This document shows positions 1 through 6,938 of a stretch of 32,499 nucleotides of DNA, one piece after another. A program made the translations under genes and the position numbers. Under the pieces are notes generated by a model. The model saw only the letters and a program-made list of their open reading frames with translations, was not told the DNA's origin and did no database searches. The DNA lies in the NCBI GenBank assembly GCA_045627045.1, contig JAZQMY010000007.1, positions 1-32,499 on the forward strand. Direction: 5' to 3'. The DNA comes from SIG351 sp045627045. GTDB lineage: Bacteria; Bacillota; Clostridia; HGM11327. How positions within the stretch are numbered: the first letter of the stretch is position 1; every line of letters starts with the position of its first letter.

Positions 1-101
1 GAGCCGCCCTGAAAGCCGAGCGGTATATCAACGTAGCTCAGTGCCATTGAAAGAGCGATCATAACTGCTCCCTCGCAAAGCATTTTTAAGTTTTTGTTCA
101 T
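1..101 (-). CDS. thiT: ThiT-like thiamine transporter S component (5' end only, partial)
   Basis: Only the first 33 or so codons are in the window; the gene runs off the left edge. The peptide starts MNKNLKMLCEGAVMIALSMA and continues through LSYVDIPLGFQGGS, a hydrophobic first helix followed by a Gly-rich turn that fits the start of the ECF-type thiamine-binding membrane protein ThiT. A GGAGG ribosome site sits about 8 nt before the ATG. The strongest support is context: a full TPP riboswitch with an attenuator stem lies directly upstream. In known systems ThiT captures thiamine in the membrane and delivers it to the shared ECF energising module. Because so little protein is visible, another thiamine or precursor transporter is possible. 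Confidence 0.72.
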   Translation of the reverse strand, partial: MNKNLKMLCEGAVMIALSMALSYVDIPLGFQGG

Positions 102-118
102 GATTTTATCCTCCGAAT

Positions 119-152
119 AAAAAATTACCGCAGGATAAAGCCTCTGCGGTAA
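119..152 (-). terminator. Attenuator terminator between TPP riboswitch and thiT-like gene
   Basis: On the minus strand, bases 152-144 (TTACCGCAG) pair with 133-125 (CTGCGGTAA), nine base pairs, followed by six T. It lies between the riboswitch and the ribosome site of the ThiT-like gene, so it probably ends transcription when TPP is bound. Confidence 0.85.
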
Positions 153-183
153 CGTGATTCTTCAAATAATCAAGAAAACATAT

Positions 184-266
184 TCCTACGCCGGCATTAT
201 CCGTATCAGGTTCAAAGGTCGGAAACGTATCATTTTCCCTCTCAGCCGGATTACACCAGCTCCCTT
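184..266 (-). promoter_or_regulatory. TPP riboswitch (THI element)
   Basis: Read on the minus strand, the segment contains the conserved TPP-aptamer blocks in the right order: GGGAGCTGGTGTAATCCGGC, then CTGAGAGGGAAAA, a short variable P3 arm, then CCTTTGAACCTGATACGGAT and AATGCCGGCGTAGGAA. The CTGAGA and the ACCTGAT...GGATAATGCC...GCGTAGGAA blocks are the pyrimidine- and pyrophosphate-sensing parts. An intrinsic terminator follows, so control is most likely transcription attenuation: high TPP shuts off the downstream transporter gene. All core blocks are intact. Confidence 0.95.
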
Positions 267-278
267 ATCGTCAATATA

Positions 279-307
279 ATTATATCACTTGGTTCAATAT
301 TTGTCAA
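279..307 (-). promoter_or_regulatory. Sigma-A promoter of the TPP riboswitch/thiT-like transcript
   Basis: Minus strand TTGACA (307-302), 17-nt spacer, TATAAT (284-279): a perfect match to the housekeeping consensus. The start of transcription would fall only a few bases before the riboswitch P1 stem. The -35 box begins directly after the ferredoxin terminator. Confidence 0.9.
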
Positions 308-311
308 TATG

Positions 312-337
312 AAAAAGACTGCCGGAAACAGGCAGCC
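312..337 (-). terminator. Intrinsic terminator of the ferredoxin gene
   Basis: Minus strand GGCTGCC (337-331), 7-nt loop, GGCAGTC (323-317), then five T. It lies 37 nt after the ferredoxin stop and separates it from the promoter of the thiamine gene. Confidence 0.85.
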
Positions 338-373
338 TTGTTCACTCAAATAATGTACTGACTGAAAAGATTA

Positions 374-562
374 TCAGTCGTCAACTTCATCCTCAACAGG
401 TGCACCAACAGGGCATGTGTCAGCACAAGCGCCGCAAGCGATGCAGAGAGAAGGATCGATAACATACATATCTTCGCCTTCGCTGATAGCCTCAACAGGG
501 CAACCTTCAGCGCAGCTGCCGCAAGAAATGCATTCGTCTGTGATCTTAAAAACTGTCTTCAT
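374..562 (-). CDS. 2x[4Fe-4S] ferredoxin
   Basis: A 62-residue bacterial ferredoxin of the clostridial type. Two CxxCxxCxxxCP motifs are visible, CISCGSCAEGCP near the N-terminus and CIACGACADTCP in the second half, each ligating one low-potential [4Fe-4S] cluster. Such proteins carry electrons for pyruvate:ferredoxin oxidoreductase, hydrogenase and other anaerobic enzymes in the cytosol. The ATG at 562 is preferred, with AGGAGG ten bases upstream; a TTG two codons earlier lies only 4 nt from that site. The gene is monocistronic, with its own consensus promoter and a strong terminator. The acidic tail (PVEDEVDD) is usual for the family. Confidence 0.95.
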   Translation of the reverse strand: MKTVFKITDECISCGSCAEGCPVEAISEGEDMYVIDPSLCIACGACADTCPVGAPVEDEVDD

Positions 563-617
563 AATCAATTTCCCTCCTATAAGTATTAGTGCCGAAAGAC
601 ACCATTATTTCACGACT

Positions 618-646
618 ATTATACAAGGTATTTTGCAAATAGTCAA
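618..646 (-). promoter_or_regulatory. Sigma-A promoter of the ferredoxin gene
   Basis: Minus strand TTGACT (646-641), 17-nt spacer, TATAAT (623-618). The same ten bases (minus strand TTTGCAAAAT) occur on both sides of the -35 box, at 630-639 and 650-659, exactly 20 bp apart, which may form an operator. Confidence 0.88.
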
Positions 647-706
647 GTGATTTTGCAAAAAATAAGATAAATTTACTGAAATAAAAGTATTTCTCAGCCT
701 GAAACG

Positions 707-2152
707 TTATTCATGAGCCGGAGAAGAGCTTCCTTCTGACGAATTATGCTCATTATCCTTCTTCTTGGACTTGAAATTATTGAATTTCTTTCCACCGTTC
801 TTATTATCGTGGTGAGGATGGTTCTGAGCATTGTTTTCAGACTGTGGATTATTGTGGTTCTGGTCCGGATTGAGCTTCTTTGAATCCGACTTCTGATTGT
901 CAGCCTTGTGATTATCAGACTTTTTGTGATCGGAAAAATGCTTTTTCTTTTCTGAAGGCTGATTTTCAGCAGATGCCTGAGCCTCTTCGTGAGGATGCCC
1001 GGCAGAATCGTTCTTCTGATTCTGATGCTGCGGCTGATTATTCTTTTTGAAATCCTTTTTGCTGTTCTGATGGAAGTGAGAATGATTCACTTCTTTCTTT
1101 TCATCAGTGCCTTCTGAAGCATTTTCAGGCTCATTTTCGGAAGAATTCTTCTGTCTGTGATCCTTGAAGTTTTTGCCCTTGTTTGAATTGAATTTGTTGT
1201 TTCTGTTATTGTCCCTGGGCTTTCTCTGCTCGTTTTCGGACACTTCGCCTGCTTCATCCTGAATTATATCGGCATCGGCAAGCTTTTCAAGCTCTGCATC
1301 GTTTTTGTCCTCTGCCGGCTGAACGCGTGAATCTGGTGAGATCTCATGAGTTCTTGTGATTTCAGCAAGCTTGAATATGGCGGTATCTGTGCTTCCGTCT
1401 GTATTTGTGTATTTTACACGGATGGATTCCTTGAGAGGATATGTCTGAACGACCTCAGCCTGTCCCTTCGGCGAGATGACGAGTTCTCCGACTGCCGGAA
1501 GCTTCTCGTTCATTTCGGAATAGAAATTCTTTTCGAAGTTGAGACAACAGATAAGTCTTCCGCAAAGACCTGAAATTTTTGTAGGATTGAGCGAAAGGTT
1601 CTGATCCTTTGCCATCTTGATGGAAACGGAAGCAAAGTCGCCGAGAAATCTCTTGCAGCAGATTTCATTTCCGCAGGCACCCAGACCGCCGAGCATTTTT
1701 GTTTCATCTCTTACGGCTATCTGTCGAAGCTCGATTCTTGTTCTGAAGAGGAACGCAAGGTCTTTTACGAGATCACGGAAGTCAACTCTTCCACCTGATG
1801 TGAAGTAAAAAATAAGCTTTGTCTGATCGAATGTATATTCTGCATCAACGAGCTTCATATCGAGTCCGTGCTTTTCGATTTTCTGCTGGCACTTGTCGAT
1901 GGCGTCCTGACGTCTTTCTTCGTTGTACTGAACGGTTCTTTCGTCTTCGGGCGTTGCAATTCTGACAACATTCTGAAGCGGATGAACTATTTCATCTTCG
2001 GGAATATCCTTTATACCTATTACTGTCTGACCGAACTCGATGCCTCTTGAAGTCTCAACAACAACATTGTCGCCCTTCTTGATTTCTAATTCGTTCGGAT
2101 TGAAATAATATATTTTTTTGGTAGATTTGAATCTTACACCTATTACTTTCAA
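707..2152 (-). CDS. ricT: PSP1-domain protein RicT (YaaT) with long polar tail
   Basis: The first ~270 of 481 residues are a PSP1-domain protein of the RicT/YaaT family. Six conserved cysteines in two clusters, C160/C165/C166 (CGNEICCKRF) and C197/C202/C203 (CGRLICCLNF), match the iron-sulfur ligands known for this family. In Bacillus, RicT with RicA and RicF forms the Y-complex that assists RNase Y in mRNA maturation and affects sporulation and competence. The start is TTG with an AGGACAGG site 8 nt upstream; no ATG is in frame nearby. It is the last gene of tmk-holB-ricT, 28 bp after holB, the usual Firmicutes order. Residues ~271-481 are an unusual low-complexity tail rich in Asn, Lys, His, Asp, Glu and Ser, predicted disordered; family members usually end near 270-300 residues. 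Confidence 0.93.
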   Translation of the reverse strand: MKVIGVRFKSTKKIYYFNPNELEIKKGDNVVVETSRGIEFGQTVIGIKDIPEDEIVHPLQNVVRIATPEDERTVQYNEERRQDAIDKCQQKIEKHGLDMKLVDAEYTFDQTKLIFYFTSGGRVDFRDLVKDLAFLFRTRIELRQIAVRDETKMLGGLGACGNEICCKRFLGDFASVSIKMAKDQNLSLNPTKISGLCGRLICCLNFEKNFYSEMNEKLPAVGELVISPKGQAEVVQTYPLKESIRVKYTNTDGSTDTAIFKLAEITRTHEISPDSRVQPAEDKNDAELEKLADADIIQDEAGEVSENEQRKPRDNNRNNKFNSNKGKNFKDHRQKNSSENEPENASEGTDEKKEVNHSHFHQNSKKDFKKNNQPQHQNQKNDSAGHPHEEAQASAENQPSEKKKHFSDHKKSDNHKADNQKSDSKKLNPDQNHNNPQSENNAQNHPHHDNKNGGKKFNNFKSKKKDNEHNSSEGSSSPAHE

Positions 2153-2180
2153 AATTAAATCCTGTCCTTTCTGTTGTATG

Positions 2181-3158
2181 TCACCATTTCATCAGCAGAT
2201 TTTTTACGCAAAGCTGATATGTGACGTTACCCGAGAGCATTTTGATTGTTTCGTTTATCTCGGTTATATATGAAGTTAATTTCTTCAGGGAAGCTTTTTC
2301 GTTTATTTTTTCGTAAAGATCGGTTTCGTCAGGATCAAAAAGGCAGCTTTTGCTTCCGCCTGACATCAGTATCAATGCATCACGCATCAGCTCATTCAGA
2401 ATGCGGCAGAACGAAATTGCTTTTTCTCTTGAATCTATATCCTTGACTGAATCGAGAATCGTTTCAATGTCATTGCACAGAATGGCGTTTGCCGAAGCGA
2501 TAACGGCTTGTCTTTGTTCTTCCTCGGATTCGAGAAGACAGAGAAGCTTGCCGGGATTACCCTGCGCACGGTGGAGAAGAACGTCCTTTTCCGCTGTGGA
2601 GAGCTCAGGCTTCTTTTCGTCGAGAATATCCATCATGGCATCGCTTTTGTATGGCGCCATATTTATAATTCTGCATCGTGACAATACGGTAGTCAACATT
2701 GCATATCTTGAAGCCGTCAGAATCAGGAATACAACGTATTCAGGAGGCTCCTCAAGTATTTTCAGGAGAGCATTTTGCGCTTGAGGTGAAAGCTTTTCTG
2801 CATCCGTGATGAGATAAATCTTTCTTTTACCGATATATGGCGCTGAAAACACTCCGTCTGTCATATCTCTGATTTCCTTGACGCCTATGGTGGCTTTGTC
2901 GGTGAGCCTTAGAACAGTCAGGTTTGGATGCTCACCGAAGGATTCAAAATATCTGCAGCCCTGACATTCGTTACAGCACTCATCACCGTGAGGATCTTCG
3001 CAGAGAAGCAGCTTTGAAAACGCCTTTGCGAGAGTCATTTTTCCGGAGCCCTTGTCACCTATCAGCATATAAGCGTGAGAAATCCTGTTCTGATGATAGT
3101 CATGTATCAGCTTTTCGCCTGTTGCTGTTTTTGAGAAAATTCTGTCTGCCAATGTCAA
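2181..3158 (-). CDS. holB: DNA polymerase III subunit delta' (HolB)
   Basis: Clamp-loader delta' subunit, 325 residues. The N-terminal AAA+ module has a P-loop-like GDKGSGKMT (34-42) in which Met replaces the usual Ser/Thr after the Lys, so ATP use is doubtful, as known for delta'. A Zn-binding cysteine set follows (C53, C61/C62, C65, C68). The NALLKILEEPP segment and the SRC motif (SRCRI) of clamp-loader proteins are clear. It helps load the sliding clamp onto primed DNA. The start is TTG, overlapping the tmk stop by 4 bp, implying translational coupling; no strong ribosome site is visible. It sits between tmk and ricT. Confidence 0.93.
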   Translation of the reverse strand: MTLADRIFSKTATGEKLIHDYHQNRISHAYMLIGDKGSGKMTLAKAFSKLLLCEDPHGDECCNECQGCRYFESFGEHPNLTVLRLTDKATIGVKEIRDMTDGVFSAPYIGKRKIYLITDAEKLSPQAQNALLKILEEPPEYVVFLILTASRYAMLTTVLSRCRIINMAPYKSDAMMDILDEKKPELSTAEKDVLLHRAQGNPGKLLCLLESEEEQRQAVIASANAILCNDIETILDSVKDIDSREKAISFCRILNELMRDALILMSGGSKSCLFDPDETDLYEKINEKASLKKLTSYITEINETIKMLSGNVTYQLCVKNLLMKW

Positions 3159-3787
3159 ATACCATTAATCTTTTCTGATACCGCAAGCTTTATTATTTTA
3201 AAAATCGCTTCTTTGGAATCAAGTGCATTGAGCACGGTTATTCTTTCGGGATAATTCTTCGCCTGATCAAGGAAGCCCTGTCTGACGTTTTCCTTGAAGG
3301 TGAAACTTTCTAGTTCAAGTCTGTCAAGCTCTTCGCCTCTTGAGCGTACTCTTTCATCCGAGAGCTTTGTGGGGAGATCGAGAATAAAAGTCAAATCCGG
3401 TTCTGCTTCTTTTACGGTCATTTCGTTGAGCTGCATAAGGATTGAGGAGTCAATTCCTCTTCCCGCCTTCTGATATGCAAATGATGAATCGTAAAATCTG
3501 TCGCAGATAACGAATACTCCGTCCTCAAGAGCAGGCAAAATCTGCTCGCTGACGTGCTGCGCTCTGTCCGCATAGTAGAGAAGAAGCTCTGCCATGGAGC
3601 ATAATGCCGCATTGTTCTTATCAAGGAGAATTCCTCTTATTTTGTTGCCGATTTCGGTTCCGCCGGGCTCGCGTGTGAGAATGACATTTTTTCCGAGTGA
3701 TTCAAGATAATCCTTGAGAAATGCGATCTGCGTGGATTTTCCTGCACCGTCAATGCCTTCAAATGTTATAAAAAGTCCTTTATTCAT
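3155..3787 (-). CDS. tmk: Thymidylate kinase
   Basis: dTMP kinase, 210 residues, the usual family length. It phosphorylates dTMP to dTDP. Visible motifs: P-loop GIDGAGKS (11-18), the substrate loop REPGGTEIG, the DRFYDSSFAYQ segment, and an Arg-containing lid (RVRSRGEELDRLE). The ATG at 3787 was chosen because the protein then begins MNKGLFITFEG as in relatives; upstream in-frame codons belong to the overlapping previous gene. The start overlaps the end of the acetyltransferase-like gene by 8 bp and the stop overlaps holB by 4 bp, so the three are translated from one message. Confidence 0.95.
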   Translation of the reverse strand: MNKGLFITFEGIDGAGKSTQIAFLKDYLESLGKNVILTREPGGTEIGNKIRGILLDKNNAALCSMAELLLYYADRAQHVSEQILPALEDGVFVICDRFYDSSFAYQKAGRGIDSSILMQLNEMTVKEAEPDLTFILDLPTKLSDERVRSRGEELDRLELESFTFKENVRQGFLDQAKNYPERITVLNALDSKEAIFKIIKLAVSEKINGI

Positions 3788-4937
3788 TAATCTTTTCTGC
3801 TTCTTTCGTGCCGATAGCTTTGAAATACGATCTTCTTGTCTTGTTATGCACAACATCAAAGTATTTGAAACTGTGACGCACTTTTATGTTTGATTCGAGC
3901 TGTGGGTTGAGATTGAGATGGTCCACGCCTGCCGACTTTGCAAAGTTGTAAACCTCGCAGAGAAGGAGTGCATTCACGCCCTTTTTCTGATAATCCTCTC
4001 TTGTTGCAATGAGGAGAAGGTCAATTACATCAGGGTGCTTTGATTTCAGCGCCTTAACCATCCTGATTGCGCTTATAGGAGTGAGTCTGCCGTTTGAAGC
4101 CTTGAGGATCTTGTCAAGATTCGGCATACCTATACCGAATGAAATAAGCTCATCGTTCTCGTTAACAATAACTCTTACGTAATCATGTGTAAGAAGACCC
4201 ATGTACTGGTCTATGAAAGCATCGATCTGCTTTTCGGAGAGCGGAACAACGCAGTAAAGATTCTCATATGTTTCGTTAAGAAGCTTGAAGATTTCCTTTC
4301 CGTATTTGTTGCGGAGCTCTTTCATATTTTTAGGCTGGAATACCCTGAGCTTGTATCTTTCCTCAACTCTCTTTGCGATATCCTCAAGCGTTTTCGGAAG
4401 GGTGTCAACAGTCATTCTGTATTCGAACCAGTCAACGTCCTTTGAAAGACCGAATCTCTCCATATATTCCGGATAATACGGATGATTATATATCGTTGTG
4501 AGCGTTGATTCCTCATCAAAGCCGTCAACGAGCATACCCTCAGGATCAAAATCGCAGAAGCCGAGAGGTCCCTGCATACCTTCCATGCCCTCTGAGATGA
4601 GCCAATCCTCAACAGTCTTCAGGAGAAGCCTTGCAACCTCGTAATCCTCGATAAAATCAATAAATCCGAATCTGCCGAATTTATTGCCCCATTTCATGAT
4701 GTAGCGATAGTTGATAATGCCTGCAACTCTGCCGACAATTTTCTTGCCGTCCATTGCGAACCAGTATTTGGCCGAACAGTATTCAAATGCAGGGTTCTTT
4801 TCCCAGTTGAATGTGTTAAGATCGTCACTGAGAAGTCCGGGAACATAATACGGATTATCTTTGTAAAGTTTGTTGGGAAAGTCTGCAAAGGCTTTGAGTT
4901 CTTTGACAGAAGTGATTTCGTGAATCGTGTATGCCAT
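3780..4937 (-). CDS. GNAT-like acetyltransferase of the YghO type
   Basis: A 385-residue protein resembling the YghO-like group of large GNAT-fold proteins of unknown substrate. Typical features are the opening about a 'F..FP..LYKDNPYYVP' region, ENPAFEY-like text (EKNPAFEY), the GRVAGIIN strand, GRFGFIDF, and a second-half acetyl-CoA-binding-like segment IATREDYQKKGVNALLL. The fold assignment is from family memory; no biochemical role is established. The ATG at 4937 (MAYTIHEI) is preferred, with GGAG 11 nt upstream; a TTG thirteen codons earlier is the alternative. First gene of the tmk-holB-ricT transcript with its own sigma-A promoter. Its presence in front of tmk is not standard, so it may only share the promoter. 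Confidence 0.75.
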   Translation of the reverse strand: MAYTIHEITSVKELKAFADFPNKLYKDNPYYVPGLLSDDLNTFNWEKNPAFEYCSAKYWFAMDGKKIVGRVAGIINYRYIMKWGNKFGRFGFIDFIEDYEVARLLLKTVEDWLISEGMEGMQGPLGFCDFDPEGMLVDGFDEESTLTTIYNHPYYPEYMERFGLSKDVDWFEYRMTVDTLPKTLEDIAKRVEERYKLRVFQPKNMKELRNKYGKEIFKLLNETYENLYCVVPLSEKQIDAFIDQYMGLLTHDYVRVIVNENDELISFGIGMPNLDKILKASNGRLTPISAIRMVKALKSKHPDVIDLLLIATREDYQKKGVNALLLCEVYNFAKSAGVDHLNLNPQLESNIKVRHSFKYFDVVHNKTRRSYFKAIGTKEAEKINE

Positions 4938-5024
4938 ATAAAATGAATCTCCAATCTGAAACAAAATGGTCTGCAAAAACGGACCTGATGCGCATCTCAG
5001 TGTACTATTATCATATCATACATT

Positions 5025-5053
5025 ATTATATCATAAGTGTGAACATAAATCAA
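5025..5053 (-). promoter_or_regulatory. Sigma-A promoter of the acetyltransferase-tmk-holB-ricT operon
   Basis: Minus strand TTGATT (5053-5048), 17-nt spacer, TATAAT (5030-5025). It would produce a leader of about 80 nt before the ATG at 4937. Confidence 0.8.
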
Positions 5054-5112
5054 CATATTTGCGAAAAATAAATGATAAAAATCAAAACATACTATATTTT
5101 GTTCAAATCTTA

Positions 5113-5141
5113 TTGACAAAAGTCATATAAAATAGTATAAT
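5113..5141 (+). promoter_or_regulatory. Sigma-A promoter of the ABC exporter operon
   Basis: TTGACA (5113-5118), 17-nt spacer, TATAAT (5136-5141), perfect consensus, about 50 bp before the ATG at 5190. It is back to back with the promoter at 5025-5053, so the two operons diverge from one intergenic region. Confidence 0.9.
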
Positions 5142-5189
5142 AACATTTATTATAAAACTAATTATTATTTATAAAGGAAAGGAATATCC

Positions 5190-6938
5190 ATGATAAGAAA
5201 ACTATCACGATATGTAGGCAAATTCAAGCTTGATGCCATACTGACGCCGGTATTCGTGGTGCTTGAGGCTGTTCTTGAGGTACTTATACCTTACAGAATG
5301 TCCGTCATCGTTGATGACGGTATCAACAAGGGCAACATGAGTGTGATCGTAAGCGTTGGTCTGACTTTGCTCGTATTTGCAATTTTATCGCTTGCCTGCG
5401 GAACTTTTTCCGGTATATTCGCTTCAAGGGCTTCGGCAGGATTCGCAAGGAATCTTCGTGAAGGATTGTTCAACAGAATCCAGGACTTCTCATTTTCCAA
5501 TGTCGATAAGTTCAGCACGTCAAGCCTTGTAACACGTCTTACAACAGATGTAACAAACGTTCAGAACTCTTTCCAGATGATCATACGTATCTCTGTCAGA
5601 GCTCCTGTTATGCTCATTGCGGCAATGATTATGGCTTTCTCCGTAAACAAGAAGCTTGCACTTGTTTTTCTTGCAGTTGTGCCGATTCTTGCAATCGGAT
5701 TTCTGCTCATTACAACAAATGCACACCCGATTTTCAAGCGTGTATTCAAAACGTATGATAAGCTCAACAATGTCGTTCAGGAGAACATCAGAGGTATCAG
5801 AGTTGTCAAGTCATTCGTCAGAGAGGAGCATGAAATCGAGAAGTTTGAGGCAGTTTCAGAGAGCATTTATGCAGACTTCACGAAGGCAGAAAAGCTTATT
5901 GCTTTCAACAGCCCGCTTATGCAGTTCTGCGTTTACACCTGTATGATTCTCATTTCCTGGTTCGGCGCAAAGATAATTGTAAATACCAATGCGGTTGAGC
6001 TTACAACAGGTCAGCTTATGAGTATGTTCACATATGTAATGCAGATCCTCATGAGCCTTATGATCATCTCAATGGTATTTGTAATGATCATCATTTCAAA
6101 GACATCTGCAGAGCGTATCTGCGAGATTCTTGATGAAAAGAGCGATATTTACAATCCCGAAACTCCTGTTTATGAAGTTGCGGACGGTTCAGTTGAATTC
6201 GATCACGTTGATTTCAGCTATGCAAAGGATGAAAACAAGCTTTGCCTCAAGGATGTCAACCTGAAGATCCGTTCCGGCGAAACAATCGGTATTATCGGCG
6301 GAACTGGAAGTGCAAAGAGTACACTTGTTCAGTTGCTTCCACGTCTTTATGATGTAACGAACGGTTCACTCAAGGTCGGCGGAAAGGATGTCAGGGAATA
6401 TGACATCAAGACTCTGCGTGACAGCGTTGCAATGGTGCTTCAGAAGAATGTTCTTTTCTCGGGCAGTCTGAGAGATAACCTCCGCTGGGGCGATAAGGAT
6501 GCAACAGACGAAGATATGGACAGAGTATGCAAGCTTGCACAGGCTTATGAATTGGTTCAGAGCTTCCCGGAGCGTTATGACAGAAACATTGAGCAGGGCG
6601 GTGCAAACGTTTCCGGCGGACAGAGACAACGTCTGTGCATAGCAAGAGCTCTTCTCAAAAAGCCGAAGATCCTCATTCTTGATGACTCAACAAGTGCGGT
6701 TGATACAAAGACAGATGCACTTCTCAGAAAGGCGTTCCGTGATGAAATTCCCGATGTTACAAAGTTTATCGTAGCACAGAGAATTGCATCAGTCCAGGAT
6801 GCTGACAGAATTATTGTTCTTGATGACGGCAGAGTGAATGCAATAGGCACACATGAAGAGCTTCTTGCTTCAAATGCAATCTATCAGGAAGTTTATTACT
6901 CACAGGTAAAGCCTGATGTGAATGGAGGTGACAACTGA
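5190..6938 (+). CDS. Heterodimeric ABC exporter, subunit with degenerate ATP site
   Basis: A 582-residue half-transporter: six membrane helices in the first ~310 residues and an ATPase domain after ~340. The ATP site is non-canonical: Walker A is GGTGSAKST with Ala375 for the usual Gly, the residue after the Walker B Asp498 is Asp499 instead of Glu, and the switch residue is Gln530 (VAQRIAS) instead of His. The signature VSGGQ (474-478) is intact. This is the pattern of the degenerate half in BmrCD, LmrCD and TM287/288 exporters. Likely substrates are drugs or lipids, but none is shown here. AAAGGAAAGG precedes the ATG; the stop overlaps the next start as TGATG. Confidence 0.92.
   Translation: MIRKLSRYVGKFKLDAILTPVFVVLEAVLEVLIPYRMSVIVDDGINKGNMSVIVSVGLTLLVFAILSLACGTFSGIFASRASAGFARNLREGLFNRIQDFSFSNVDKFSTSSLVTRLTTDVTNVQNSFQMIIRISVRAPVMLIAAMIMAFSVNKKLALVFLAVVPILAIGFLLITTNAHPIFKRVFKTYDKLNNVVQENIRGIRVVKSFVREEHEIEKFEAVSESIYADFTKAEKLIAFNSPLMQFCVYTCMILISWFGAKIIVNTNAVELTTGQLMSMFTYVMQILMSLMIISMVFVMIIISKTSAERICEILDEKSDIYNPETPVYEVADGSVEFDHVDFSYAKDENKLCLKDVNLKIRSGETIGIIGGTGSAKSTLVQLLPRLYDVTNGSLKVGGKDVREYDIKTLRDSVAMVLQKNVLFSGSLRDNLRWGDKDATDEDMDRVCKLAQAYELVQSFPERYDRNIEQGGANVSGGQRQRLCIARALLKKPKILILDDSTSAVDTKTDALLRKAFRDEIPDVTKFIVAQRIASVQDADRIIVLDDGRVNAIGTHEELLASNAIYQEVYYSQVKPDVNGGDN

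Noticed and set aside
2350..2784. 144-codon plus-strand frame inside holB
   Set aside because: Antisense to a well-supported holB; Ser/Arg-rich composition typical of a shadow frame.
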